Counted from the stretch's first letter, positions 17,701 through 26,090 are shown. The stretch is DNA of 40,017 bases from Acinetobacter sp. MB5 (GCF_003261585.1 NZ_POVU01000021.1:1-40017); one strand, 5' to 3'. Numbers and translations are program-made. The notes: generated by a model from the sequence alone, not told the origin.

Positions 17701-18093
17701 TTAATCCTTCCCTTTGGGTTTTTTGGAAAAAATAGAAGCCAGATCAATCAGCTTTCCACTGAGAATGCCCAGTACATCGGCAAGCGAAGCCCCTTCTAGC
17801 CACGCCAAGGCCTTTTGTAAAATCACAATCGCCACCAGTGAAACCATGAATGCCCCTGTGGAATGGCTATCGATTAAGGTGCGGTTGACCACTTCTGGTG
17901 AGAGCAAATAACCAATGGCCGTGGACAGTAAAAATGAAATAATGCGTTTTCGATAACTGACGTTTTGGGCATAAAAAGCAATAAAGGCAGCGCCGATCAC
18001 GGCACCAAAAAGTGCATCCCCATTAACGAATGGCAGCATCGAAATTGCACCTGCCCCTGCAGTAATGGCCACGCCTGTTGTTGGATCTGGCAT
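17701..18093 (-). CDS. Putative phage holin (second lysis membrane protein)
   Basis: 130 residues from the ATG at 18093 (MPDPTTGVAITAGAGAISML); the frame extends upstream to 18105 but that start overlaps X. Three hydrophobic segments (GALFGAVIGAAFIAFYA; IISFLLSTAIGYLLS; AFMVSLVAIVILQKAL) and a charged C-terminus (FSKKPKGKD) fit a phage holin or gpY-like lysis protein. It follows X directly, as holin Y does in P2. Confidence 0.75.
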   Translation of the reverse strand: MPDPTTGVAITAGAGAISMLPFVNGDALFGAVIGAAFIAFYAQNVSYRKRIISFLLSTAIGYLLSPEVVNRTLIDSHSTGAFMVSLVAIVILQKALAWLEGASLADVLGILSGKLIDLASIFSKKPKGKD

Positions 18094-18095
18094 AG

Positions 18096-18308
18096 TTAAT
18101 CCCATAAATTTATGTTTTGTTGAATGTTTTGGGGAGAATCAAGATCAGGAAGTACAACGTCTGTGCCGATGGGTAAAATCACCCCGAGTTCATCCAGTTG
18201 CGGATTGGCACTCAACACTTGTTCCACTACACCTACACTGCGTCCGTAGTAACGCCAGCAAATACTGTCGATGGTGTCGTTCTGAATGGATTTGATGGTC
18301 TTATTCAT
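18096..18308 (-). CDS. X: P2 gpX-like tail protein
   Basis: 70 residues (P2 gpX 67). LysM-like fold: IQNDTIDSICWRYYGRSVGV, VEQVLSANPQLDELGVILPI. A baseplate or tail component. Overlaps L by 4 bases. Confidence 0.93.
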   Translation of the reverse strand: MNKTIKSIQNDTIDSICWRYYGRSVGVVEQVLSANPQLDELGVILPIGTDVVLPDLDSPQNIQQNINLWD

Positions 18309-18757
18309 ATAAGCTCTACCACAGAATGATTTTCACCTTTGAGCTGTTGAATCGCCCATTGTTTATTGCGACGATATTCATCAATGCTGCTGCGAACCTC
18401 TTCAGCGCGTTTATTGCCTGAATTGGTACTGTCATAACTGCTATATTTCTCGGCTATCTTGGCAGCGACACCATTCGACACTGCGGAAAAATACAGAATT
18501 TCCGTATCTGCTTTGCCATCCAGTTGTGTTTTCGCCAAATCAGCTAAACGCATATTCGGCTGTACCAGACTGACCAGTAAGCGATTGACATCAATGATTT
18601 CTTCGAGCACGGCCTGTTTGACACGGGCTTCGGTGACTGAGCCATCAATCCGCACTTCAGCACGAATGTCTGCCAAATTAATGTCAGGGAAAAAATCCCC
18701 ACTGGAAATTTTGAGGGTGCTGGGTGTACTGAGATGACCATTTGCCACAAATGACAT
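18305..18757 (-). CDS. L: P2 gpL-like head completion protein
   Basis: 150 residues (P2 gpL 169). Conserved SGDFFPDINLADIRAEVRID and YFSAVSNGVAAKIAEKYSSY, then RAEEVRSSIDEYRRNKQWAI. It completes the head after packaging. Overlaps X by 4 bases; a 109-base gap with a long hairpin separates it from M. Confidence 0.92.
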   Translation of the reverse strand: MSFVANGHLSTPSTLKISSGDFFPDINLADIRAEVRIDGSVTEARVKQAVLEEIIDVNRLLVSLVQPNMRLADLAKTQLDGKADTEILYFSAVSNGVAAKIAEKYSSYDSTNSGNKRAEEVRSSIDEYRRNKQWAIQQLKGENHSVVELI

Positions 18758-18780
18758 GATTGTCCCCTAAAAGAATCAGG

Positions 18781-18850
18781 GCGCTGGTGGGAACAACGGC
18801 TCTATGAAGATTTACTGTGTCGTAGGATCACGACCATTGTTCGCCAGCGC
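18781..18850 (-). ncRNA. Long hairpin in the M-L intergenic region (structured RNA candidate)
   Basis: The ends GCGCTGG (18781-18787) and CCAGCGC (18844-18850) pair, and pairing continues inward (GAACAA with TTGTTC, with small internal loops). Inside, TCGT (18820-18823) pairs with ACGA (18830-18833). The stem is GC-rich against an AT-rich background and sits in a tightly packed operon. It could be an mRNA processing or attenuation element or an inserted small repeat. No protein frame is evident. Confidence 0.5.
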
Positions 18851-18866
18851 GGTGCGTGGGCACAGG

Positions 18867-19631
18867 TTAAGATGCAGCAGGTGCTGCCTCATCTGTTGAG
18901 TTTGGAGTGGTGGCTTGTGGTTCAGGGTTTGGTAATTGCCCCACCAATTTGCTGGCGTGGTTCAAATCCTGACGACCTCGGCATTTGTCATCCAGTTCTA
19001 AGGCTTGTTCAAGATACTGCTTGGCTTGAGTCGCATAATGGGCATCTTGCTCGGATTCCCCTGTAATCAAGGCCAAATTGGCTTTACCAATTGCCAGATA
19101 CAGCTTGGCACGGACTTCATCAGGCATATCGCGTACATCGCTTGGCAAATCAGGGTTATTCACCAGGCGTTCTAACTGGTACAAAACCTGAATATCCACC
19201 GCCTGTTCGGTGCGTAACTGTTTTAAGAAAGTATTGGCAATTTCTTCTGTCACCAAGGTGCATGGGCTACGCTCAAAGCGGTCAGGCAGTGCCAAGTTGC
19301 CTTCTAAAACATAAGCCGCAATTTCCAGTGCTTTGTTATAGTCCGCAATATCAATGCACCACACCAACATGGTGGTGACCACAATATCCTGAACCTTTGG
19401 ACGGCTCTGTAAAATGCCATCGACATAGGCTAGATGCTGCTGAATCAGTTCCTGCTTTAAGCTGATCTTATTGGCTTTGGACTGGATCTGTTTTAAACGT
19501 GCCAAGTCATTGTTGAGTTGTAATAACTGCTGTTCATAGGCGTTTAGGTTTTGCATGGTGCCAAATTCAACCGCTTGTACCGCTGCACTTTGCGCTTGAT
19601 GCTTGAGAAAATGGCGTCGAGTAATATTCAT
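18867..19631 (-). CDS. M: P2 gpM-like terminase small (endonuclease) subunit
   Basis: 254 residues (P2 gpM 247). Typical start MNITRRHFLKHQAQSAAVQA and conserved DGILQSRPKVQDIVVTTMLV, WCIDIADYNKALEIAAYVLE. In P2, gpM together with gpP recognises and cuts cos. It ends in a Pro/Thr/Ala-rich tail. Follows N by 15 bases. Confidence 0.93.
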   Translation of the reverse strand: MNITRRHFLKHQAQSAAVQAVEFGTMQNLNAYEQQLLQLNNDLARLKQIQSKANKISLKQELIQQHLAYVDGILQSRPKVQDIVVTTMLVWCIDIADYNKALEIAAYVLEGNLALPDRFERSPCTLVTEEIANTFLKQLRTEQAVDIQVLYQLERLVNNPDLPSDVRDMPDEVRAKLYLAIGKANLALITGESEQDAHYATQAKQYLEQALELDDKCRGRQDLNHASKLVGQLPNPEPQATTPNSTDEAAPAAS

Positions 19632-19646
19632 GCGTCATTCCCCCCC

Positions 19647-20651
19647 TTAAATCATCACGATTTTTTCAGCCATCGCGGCTAGGCCCAAATCTTCAACGTA
19701 ATAGTCTTCATTCGACGATTCATAGTTTTCGATCTGGTCACGTTTCGGGTTATCAATCACGGTACGACGACGAGCGCCTTCTTGCACATAAATCGACAGG
19801 TTATCGAAAGTGGTCACCAACAAGGCATCTTGTGGGAAAAATGGCACGGCATAGACAGGTAAATTGCCCATACGTTTTTGACTAATGATGATGTCAGCTG
19901 CCAATTTTTCGCTGTTGTCCTGATTTTTATTGACCAATGGGAAGTATTTGTCTGCCTGCAATTTACGGTTACAGATCACCACCAGATCTGGGTTATCCTG
20001 ATGTACTTCATCAATCATTTCATCGGTGAGACTCATCACCAATGCATCAAGGTTTTCAAAGTCGCCATTGGCACCAATCGTGATTTTATCTGAGGCTGCG
20101 CCAGAACTCAGAACACGCGCTTGGTTTTCTTCACGCATTTTTTGCAGCCATCCTTTGTTGACATCCTGTAATAATGGATTGGCGACAATATCGGTATTGC
20201 TGGCAAAACTGGTTCCGTTAAAACCAATCATGATGCGATCCAGTGCCTGACGTTTGACAATCTGACCACGGAAACGCGCATAGAAGTCTTTGAATTTCGC
20301 CCACTGATCCAGTTTTTGATATTTGATTGCAGTATCAAAATCCGTTTTACGACAGAAATAAACGCGCTCATCCATGCCTGTTGGATCGGTTGCCTGACGC
20401 TCTTTACTATCGGTATTGGTACGTGATGCCACAGGACGGGTAATTCCCAAACCCACCGATGAGCTTGACTGCTCTTCAACCAAGATAATGTTAATTCGTT
20501 TTAAAAACTCAGAAGACTCTTGGATTTTATCTTCCAGTTTTTGCTGTACGGTTGGACTAACCGTAAATTTGACTTCTACCGAAGAAACGCCATTGAGCTT
20601 GGCAAGTTCGCCCATGACCTTATTGTATTTTTGACGGGTAAGTGTACGCAT
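19647..20651 (-). CDS. N: P2 gpN-like major capsid protein
   Basis: 334 residues from the ATG at 20651 (MRTLTRQKYNKVMGELAKLN), which aligns with the P2 gpN start; an upstream TTG at 20657 is in frame but lies within a repeat. Conserved DPTGMDERVYFCRKTDFDTA and MIGFNGTSFASNTDIVANPL, GAWRRTVIDNPKRDQIENYE-like end. The leader directly abutting the start is the 8-bp ACTC array, leaving only GAG elements of the repeat as possible ribosome binding site. Confidence 0.93.
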   Translation of the reverse strand: MRTLTRQKYNKVMGELAKLNGVSSVEVKFTVSPTVQQKLEDKIQESSEFLKRINIILVEEQSSSSVGLGITRPVASRTNTDSKERQATDPTGMDERVYFCRKTDFDTAIKYQKLDQWAKFKDFYARFRGQIVKRQALDRIMIGFNGTSFASNTDIVANPLLQDVNKGWLQKMREENQARVLSSGAASDKITIGANGDFENLDALVMSLTDEMIDEVHQDNPDLVVICNRKLQADKYFPLVNKNQDNSEKLAADIIISQKRMGNLPVYAVPFFPQDALLVTTFDNLSIYVQEGARRRTVIDNPKRDQIENYESSNEDYYVEDLGLAAMAEKIVMI

Positions 20652-20719
20652 ACTCAATTACTCAATTACTCAATTACTCAATTACTCAATTACTCAATTA
20701 AGTTTTAACTCATATGAGT
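20652..20719. repeat. Six ACTCAATT octamers plus ACTCATATGAGT: ParG-box array in the capsid leader
   Basis: Perfect 8-bp repeat ACTCAATT, six copies at 20652-20699, then ACTC at 20708 in the same 8-bp phase and an inverted copy (GAGT) at 20716, forming palindrome ACTCATATGAGT. ACTC boxes with 4-bp AT spacers are the known ParG centromere/operator elements of TP228-type parFG. The same pattern occurs around parFG (34634-34713, 35049-35100, 35740-35783). Confidence 0.8.
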
Positions 20720-20740
20720 TTTATGAAATTTAATTTATGA

Positions 20741-21550
20741 TTAACAATCAACAACATCAGTGTCTTGGCTAAACTGACTATTGGTTGATTTTGGGCGGGA
20801 TGGATTTTGTGGCTCTTGTCCCAGTTTGGTTTTCAACTCATTAAAATCATTTTGAAACTGGGTGAACTGAGTTTGTAAAGCATCAACCTGTTGCCCTTGC
20901 TGAGCGGTCTGCCCTGCGATTTCCAAAATCGCAGTTTCATTTTGGGAGAAATTTTCAGCCTGTTGCTGATCTTGTTTGCTAAACATCTGTTTGATTTTGT
21001 CGAGCAATGATGGCTTTTCACTGAGTTCCACAAACTCAAATTGCACTTCCTGTGCAGCACTAAACAGATTTTCTGGGCGTTGTTTTTTATCGGCAAAAGG
21101 ATTGACCTGAGCGCCTGCGGCAAACTGCAACATTTCAGTCCCGAGTGATGCAGGGCTATCGGTCACCGCTAAACCGACCAAATAGGCTTGACCTGTTTTG
21201 GCAAAGTTGGGGTCGACTTCAATCGAGGTATAAATTTTTTGGTTGCTTTGATTCAGCGTGATCAGGTTGTCATTGGGTTGAATCTCGGCAAATAGTGCGT
21301 CTTTTTCTTCACCGTTGATGGTGACTTTTTCAGTTTTCAGCGCCAAAACATCGCCATAGGCTCCAAATGCACTATTCGGCATCGCTGAACGGTAGTGTTC
21401 AACATTGATCCGAGCACCATAGGTTTGCGGGTTATAGCTTTGCGCCATCTGGGTAATCCAGTCGGCTGAAATTTCACGACCATCGGTGGTGTCCCCAGCG
21501 ACAGCGACTCGAAACCATTTTGATTTCAATTTTTTTTGTTGCGTACTCAT
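20741..21550 (-). CDS. O: P2 gpO-like scaffold and capsid protease
   Basis: 269 residues from the ATG at 21550 (MSTQQKKLKSKWFRVAVAGD), close to P2 gpO (284); the frame to 21622 adds a non-family leader. Probable protease residues Asp20, His52 (NVEHYRS) and Ser109 (IYTSIEVD) fit the serine-protease scaffold type; a C-terminal Gln-rich coiled coil is the scaffold part. It guides capsid assembly and cleaves N. Divergent from P; an ACTC array separates it from N. Confidence 0.92.
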   Translation of the reverse strand: MSTQQKKLKSKWFRVAVAGDTTDGREISADWITQMAQSYNPQTYGARINVEHYRSAMPNSAFGAYGDVLALKTEKVTINGEEKDALFAEIQPNDNLITLNQSNQKIYTSIEVDPNFAKTGQAYLVGLAVTDSPASLGTEMLQFAAGAQVNPFADKKQRPENLFSAAQEVQFEFVELSEKPSLLDKIKQMFSKQDQQQAENFSQNETAILEIAGQTAQQGQQVDALQTQFTQFQNDFNELKTKLGQEPQNPSRPKSTNSQFSQDTDVVDC

Positions 21551-21630
21551 ACGGTTGTACCTGTTGAAAGTGGGCAATTTTTCAATAGGTGCAGAATGGG
21601 CAATACAGCCGTAATGTCGCAACCGAGAAA

Positions 21631-21660
21631 AGTTTTTAAACTCCGTTTAAGAACTCAAAC
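21631..21660. promoter_or_regulatory. Inverted repeat between divergent O and P genes
   Basis: An 11-bp inverted repeat with one mismatch (21631-21641 and 21645-21655, core TTAAAC TCC GTTTAA) lies between the divergent O and P starts, in the region where P2 has divergent Ogr-dependent late promoters. A GTTT-N8-AAAC string at 21645-21660 overlaps it but does not share the extended half-sites of the CI operators. Confidence 0.4.
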
Positions 21661-21685
21661 AGGCTGATAAAAAGCCACTGGGCTG

Positions 21686-21719
21686 CCAATGTTGCACTCA
21701 AAATGCAACTTCCCATTGG
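21686..21719. promoter_or_regulatory. Nested dyad at the start of gene P
   Basis: GTTGCA (21691-21696) and TGCAAC (21704-21709) flank 7 bases, and CCAAT/ATTGG (21686-21690, 21715-21719) lie outside. It covers the two possible P starts and could be an Ogr-type site for O, or an mRNA hairpin over the P start. Confidence 0.35.
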
Positions 21720-21721
21720 AC

Positions 21722-23494
21722 ATGAACGATTTATCCCTGATTGCAAACCTCGCACTGGTACTCGACAACAAACTCAAAGCCAAGTTTTTGTATTGGTTGG
21801 GCTGGAAAATTGTCGATATTGCCCAAGCACTGGATGAAAAGGAACGTACCATTCAGGCATGGAAAACCCGTGAGGAATGGGACAAGGAAAAACCTGAGAA
21901 TCGGATTGAGGAAGCTTTGGTGGTCAAATTGATGACCCTGATTCTCAAGAATAAAAAGACTAGTGGCGATGCCAAAGAAATTGATCTGTTAATGCGCCAA
22001 TATGAGCGTTTTGCCCGTATTGAAAAATATCGTGAAGGTGGCGGTGAAGCGGATCTCAATCCAAATATTCGTAAACGCAATGAAGCCCCGCGCAAGAAAA
22101 AACAGAATGAGTTTAGCGAAGCAGAAGTCGAACAACTGATTAGCTGCTTTGAAGATAGCCTATTTGACTATCAACAGGACTGGTACAAAGCAGGTCATCA
22201 ACGTAGCCGCGTCATCCTGAAAAGCCGTCAGATCGGGGCAACATGGTACTTTGCCCGTGAAGCCTTGGTCGATGCGTTGGATACAGGACGTAATCAGATT
22301 TTCTTGTCAGCATCCAAAGCCCAAGCGCATATTTTTAAAGACTATATTAAAAGTTTTGCAGCCGAAGCCTGTGATGTAGAACTGACAGGCGACCCGATTT
22401 TATTGCCCAATGGTGCAGCCCTGACCTTTTTGGGAACCAATGCTCGAACGGCACAGGGACATCATGGCAATTTCTATTTCGATGAGTTCTTTTGGACATA
22501 CGGTTTTAATGAACTGAACAAAGTCGCCTCAGCGATGGCGTTGCATAAGAAATGGCGTAAAACCTACTTTTCAACACCCTCCACGATGGCACACCAAGCC
22601 TATGACTTTTGGACAGGCACACGCTTTAACAAAGGACGTGCCAAAGATCAAAAACTCAATATTGATGTTTCACATGATGCTTTAAAACACGGACGTTTGT
22701 GTGAAGACAAAATGTGGCGGCAAATCGTCACGATTCTGGATGCAGAAAATGGGGGCTGCGACCTGTTTGATATTGATGAATTACGCTTTGAATATTCTGC
22801 CGAGGAATTTGCCAACCTGTTGATGTGCCAGTTTATTGATGATGGCGCATCTATTTTCCCTTTAAACCTGTTGCAACCCTGCATGGTGGATTCATGGGAA
22901 GTCTGGGCAGATGACTACAAGCCGTTTCATGCTCGACCTCTGGCCAATAAACCTGTTTGGGTCGGCTATGACCCTGCGGAAACAGGCGACAGCGCGGGTT
23001 TAGTGGTGATTGCCCCACCAAGCATTTTGGGTGGCAAATTCCGCGTCTTGGAACGTCATCAATTTCGAGGTATGGACTTTAAGCATCAGGCAGAAATGAT
23101 TCGACAAATCACCATGCGTTATGTGGTGACGTATATCGGGATCGACACCACAGGCATGGGCACAGGTGTAGCCCAATTGGTCAAACAGTTCTTTCCAAAT
23201 CTGACTCAGTTTAGTTATTCCCCAGAAGTCAAAACCCGCCTTGTCCTTAAAACGATGGATGTGATTCGTCATGGGCGACTGGAATTCGATGCAGGCTGGA
23301 CAGACCTGACCCAGTCCCTGATGAGCATTAAAAAGACCCTGACCAACAGCCAACGCCAAATGACTTTTACCGCAGGACGCTCCGAAGAAATTGGACATGC
23401 TGATTTGGCTTGGGCGCTCATGCACGCCATTCACAATGAACCACTTGAGGGACAAACCACAATGAATCAATCATTTATGGAGATTTACCAATGA
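21722..23494 (+). CDS. P: P2 gpP-like terminase large (ATPase) subunit
   Basis: 590 residues from the ATG at 21722 (MNDLSLIANLALVLDNKLKA), the length of P2 gpP; the frame extends to an ATG at 21689. An N-terminal HTH (FLYWLGWKIVDIAQALDEKE) is followed by the packaging ATPase (ILKSRQIGATWYFAREALVD; Walker B-like GNFYFDEFFW) and a C-terminal nuclease-like domain (WVGYDPAETGDSAGLVVIAP; IDTTGMGTGVAQLV). It pumps DNA into capsids. Overlaps Q by 4 bases. Confidence 0.94.
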   Translation: MNDLSLIANLALVLDNKLKAKFLYWLGWKIVDIAQALDEKERTIQAWKTREEWDKEKPENRIEEALVVKLMTLILKNKKTSGDAKEIDLLMRQYERFARIEKYREGGGEADLNPNIRKRNEAPRKKKQNEFSEAEVEQLISCFEDSLFDYQQDWYKAGHQRSRVILKSRQIGATWYFAREALVDALDTGRNQIFLSASKAQAHIFKDYIKSFAAEACDVELTGDPILLPNGAALTFLGTNARTAQGHHGNFYFDEFFWTYGFNELNKVASAMALHKKWRKTYFSTPSTMAHQAYDFWTGTRFNKGRAKDQKLNIDVSHDALKHGRLCEDKMWRQIVTILDAENGGCDLFDIDELRFEYSAEEFANLLMCQFIDDGASIFPLNLLQPCMVDSWEVWADDYKPFHARPLANKPVWVGYDPAETGDSAGLVVIAPPSILGGKFRVLERHQFRGMDFKHQAEMIRQITMRYVVTYIGIDTTGMGTGVAQLVKQFFPNLTQFSYSPEVKTRLVLKTMDVIRHGRLEFDAGWTDLTQSLMSIKKTLTNSQRQMTFTAGRSEEIGHADLAWALMHAIHNEPLEGQTTMNQSFMEIYQ

Positions 23495-24558
23495 ACCCCT
23501 TTCACGTTGCCAAAAGGTTGATGAACTCGGCATTTCAACAATTGCCCGATGCAATACAAAGTGCTGTCCCTCAGCCATTGTCACGGACAGAAGCTTTTAC
23601 CTTTGGCGATCCTGTGCCTGTACTGAATGGCAATGAGCTATCGGATTATATGGAATGTTGGTTCAATGGCCGTTGGTTTGAACCGCAGTTTAGTCTGGCG
23701 GGTTTGTCCAAGTCTTATCGGGCAACACCGTATTTGAGCAGTGGCATTATTTTTAAGCGCAACTTTTTAGCCAATTTATTTACCCCACATCCACTTTTAT
23801 CCCGCAAAGCTTTTGAACAGATTTCACTGGATTTTATCTGGTGTGGTAACGCCTACCTTGAACGGATTGATTCGCGCTTGGGCAGAACCATCAACTTTCA
23901 GCCTGTTTTAGCCAAATATGTGCGGATTGGGGAAAATGATCAGTATTACCTATTGAACAACAGCTATGCAGGCAATGAAGAATGGTTGTTTCAACAAGGT
24001 TCGATTTGCCAGATCCGTGAAACGGATATTGATCAGGAGATTTATGGTGTACCTGAATACCTCGCGACCTTACAAAGTGCATGGCTGAATGAGTCCGCTA
24101 CCCTGTTCCGTCGTAAATACTACAACAATGGTTCACATGCGGGTTTTATCATGTATGTGAATGATGCTGCCAGTGATCCCAACGATATTGAAAAACTCAG
24201 GACAGCACTTAAAGACAGTAAGGGACCAGGGAACTTCCGCAACCTGTTTTACTATGCGCCCAATGGCAAAAAGGACGGCATTCAGATTATTCCTGTCTCG
24301 GAAATTGCAGCAAAAGATGACTTTGCCAATATTAAATCCATCACCCGTGATGATATTTTGGCGGCACTGCGTATTCCGCCACAACTGATGGGCATTGTCC
24401 CGACCAATACAGGTGGTTTCGGCTCAATCAAGGATGCGGCTGAAGTGTTTTACCAAAATGAAATCGTGCCAATTCAGTCGCGTATGATGCAACTGAATGA
24501 ATGGGCGGGTGAAGAAATCATTCGGTTTAAGGAATATAAAATTCAAAATGTTGCATAG
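23491..24558 (+). CDS. Q: P2 gpQ-like portal protein
   Basis: 355 residues (P2 gpQ 344). Conserved ECWFNGRWFEPQFSLAGLSK, FIWCGNAYLERIDSRLGRTI, VPEYLATLQSAWLNESATLF, RIPPQLMGIVPTNTGGFGSI. It forms the portal ring at the capsid vertex. In P2 the cos site lies beyond Q; here accessory genes follow. Confidence 0.95.
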   Translation: MNPFHVAKRLMNSAFQQLPDAIQSAVPQPLSRTEAFTFGDPVPVLNGNELSDYMECWFNGRWFEPQFSLAGLSKSYRATPYLSSGIIFKRNFLANLFTPHPLLSRKAFEQISLDFIWCGNAYLERIDSRLGRTINFQPVLAKYVRIGENDQYYLLNNSYAGNEEWLFQQGSICQIRETDIDQEIYGVPEYLATLQSAWLNESATLFRRKYYNNGSHAGFIMYVNDAASDPNDIEKLRTALKDSKGPGNFRNLFYYAPNGKKDGIQIIPVSEIAAKDDFANIKSITRDDILAALRIPPQLMGIVPTNTGGFGSIKDAAEVFYQNEIVPIQSRMMQLNEWAGEEIIRFKEYKIQNVA

Positions 24559-24797
24559 AAAAAGCCCATCAATATGTAGTTCCGATCAGTAAAGGAATAT
24601 TCGGGTGACTTTATAAAAAATAAATATGTCAAATACTTATAAGAAATTACGACCAAATTAGAGGCTATGCATTATCAATGCAACTATCTTGTGAAGCAGT
24701 TTTTCTTATATATTATATAAGTTTTCATCTGTAACACTTTAAAAGTATTAAAGTGTTACTATATCTCCGTTAAGCGTTTTGATAGAGAAAGTCTTTA
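24559..24797. other. AT-rich intergenic region after Q
   Basis: No open frame is convincing. The right part holds the 12-bp inverted repeat at 24731-24759 described separately. No GC-rich cos-like sequence is seen here. Confidence 0.5.
24731..24759. promoter_or_regulatory. Perfect 12-bp inverted repeat, probable operator of the TPR/HEPN pair
   Basis: GTAACACTTTAA at 24731-24742 and its exact reverse complement at 24748-24759 flank 5 bases, about 40 bases before the ATG at 24798. TACTAT within 24757-24762 could be a -10. Such an operator suggests autoregulation. Confidence 0.6.
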
Positions 24798-25574
24798 ATG
24801 AATCCAATACCAAAGTCAGTTTATTCAGATTTATTAAATGAAATCTTTTCAAGCCTTGTTAAAACTAAAAGTGAAATTAAGATTCAAGCTTGGAGAAGAA
24901 AAGCTGAAAGCTTAGGATCTGTTGATCTGTTTCAGCATAAACTTATGCTTAGTATTCTTGATGCGTATATCAATAAAAATGAACAGGCAATAAAAAAGGC
25001 TGAAACAGCTCTTTTACTAACACAAAATAATTTCTATAGAGGTATGGCGTATAGAGTTATTGGGAATTGCTATGCTCATTTAGGTAAATATCAACAGGCT
25101 ATGGATGCTTATTGGTATGCTTATGAAACAACAAAAGATCCTGAATATTTTTATACTTTTTTTCAAGCTGCAACCTGCTATGACTTCTATGATAAAAGGA
25201 TGCTAGAAATGAAATCACTAAAAAAAGATGATCAAGTTCGATTTAAGGAGTTATTAGATCACTTAAACAGTGAAATCAAAAAATTAGAAACTCATAATCT
25301 GAACCTAGATCTTTATAGAGATATCCTAAGTGAAGCATATAAAGTTTTCTTTGCGAATTGCTCTGGGAAAGTAACACGATTTGCTAGTGTAGCTGATTCT
25401 AATGTATCAAGTATTTTATTTAATCCTGAGTTAAATTTAGAAACAGTAGGATTATTAAATGATCAAATGAATGATTCTCTAGTTAATTTACTAGATAAGT
25501 ATGAATTTGATGAAATATTGAAATACCCTATTATTTTTACCTCTGAAAATTATTTCAATGCACTGCATTATTAA
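24798..25574 (+). CDS. TPR-like protein of unknown function, partner of the HEPN-like protein
   Basis: 258 residues. Residues about 75-130 look like helical TPR units (RGMAYRVIGNCYAHLGKYQQ, AMDAYWYAYETTKDPEYFYT). The rest is helical and charged, with no enzyme motif I can name. AT-rich compared with the phage structural genes, so probably acquired. Nine bases separate it from the HEPN-like gene and an operator-like inverted repeat precedes it. It might be the antitoxin or sensor half of a two-gene conflict module. Function is not established. Confidence 0.55.
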   Translation: MNPIPKSVYSDLLNEIFSSLVKTKSEIKIQAWRRKAESLGSVDLFQHKLMLSILDAYINKNEQAIKKAETALLLTQNNFYRGMAYRVIGNCYAHLGKYQQAMDAYWYAYETTKDPEYFYTFFQAATCYDFYDKRMLEMKSLKKDDQVRFKELLDHLNSEIKKLETHNLNLDLYRDILSEAYKVFFANCSGKVTRFASVADSNVSSILFNPELNLETVGLLNDQMNDSLVNLLDKYEFDEILKYPIIFTSENYFNALHY

Positions 25575-25583
25575 GGAAATTTT

Positions 25584-25961
25584 GTGGACAGTATAGAATT
25601 CTTAAATTTTTCCAAAAAAATTATTTCCTTATCTCCATTAGATGAAATTGACTACCGACAAGTTGTGGGAAGAAGTTATTACTGTTCATTTCATAAAGTT
25701 AGAAGTAAGTCTGAAGAATTAGGTTTACCTATAGATGCCTACAAAGGCGGAACACACTCTTCTTTAAGAGAAACATTAATTAGCCTACGACCTGCAAATC
25801 CAAAGTTAAAAGGTATTGCTTTTAGGCTAAATAATTTTCATACATTGAGAATTGTTGCTGACTATAAACTGGATATTGAGGTTACAGCAAAATCTGCAAA
25901 TGAATCTATTCAGATGTGTGAAAAAATATTAACCGAATTAAGCACGATAACTAGCCTCTAA
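25584..25961 (+). CDS. HEPN-like small protein, possible RNase toxin
   Basis: 125 residues. GRSYYCSFHKVRS at about residues 29-41 resembles the RAYYAAFH motif of HEPN domains; Arg30 and His37 are spaced as R-x6-H, within the Rx4-6H signature of HEPN ribonucleases. Start is GTG-like context: TTGTGGACAG places an initiating GTG at 25584. Second gene of a bicistronic unit, ended by a strong terminator. HEPN proteins often act as RNase toxins in toxin-antitoxin or abortive infection systems. Activity is inference. Confidence 0.55.
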   Translation: MDSIEFLNFSKKIISLSPLDEIDYRQVVGRSYYCSFHKVRSKSEELGLPIDAYKGGTHSSLRETLISLRPANPKLKGIAFRLNNFHTLRIVADYKLDIEVTAKSANESIQMCEKILTELSTITSL

Positions 25962-25962
25962 T

Positions 25963-25993
25963 AAAAAAGCCTCATTCCCAATGAGGCTTTTTT
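25963..25993. terminator. Rho-independent terminator after the HEPN-like gene
   Basis: Arms AAAAAAGCCTCATT (25963-25976) and AATGAGGCTTTTTT (25980-25993) with a CCC loop. Symmetric A and T runs make it able to work in both directions. Confidence 0.93.
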
Positions 25994-26018
25994 ATTGAAT
26001 CAAATCCCTTTACAAAAA

Positions 26019-26064
26019 TTATAACCCTAGAGTTATTGTCCATCTATAACTCTAGGGTTATAAT
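26019..26064 (+). promoter_or_regulatory. hicAB promoter inside an 18-bp inverted repeat
   Basis: TTATAACCCTAGAGTTAT (26019-26036) and its exact reverse complement (26046-26063) flank 9 bases. TTGTCC at 26036-26041 and TATAAT at 26059-26064 are 17 bases apart, so the promoter is contained in the dyad. A HicB dimer binding here would block it, as known for hicAB autoregulation. Confidence 0.8.
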
Positions 26065-26090
26065 TCCTCATCGAATCTAGAGAAAGGAAT

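Noticed and set aside
20652..20699. Short tandem repeats as a CRISPR array
   Set aside because: The 8-bp units have no unique spacers and no cas genes are present; ParG-box arrays explain them better.
21645..21660. A fourth CI operator (GTTT-N8-AAAC) between O and P
   Set aside because: Only the outer 8 bases agree; the inner half-site bases differ from the other three sites, and about one such match is expected by chance in this length of AT-rich DNA.
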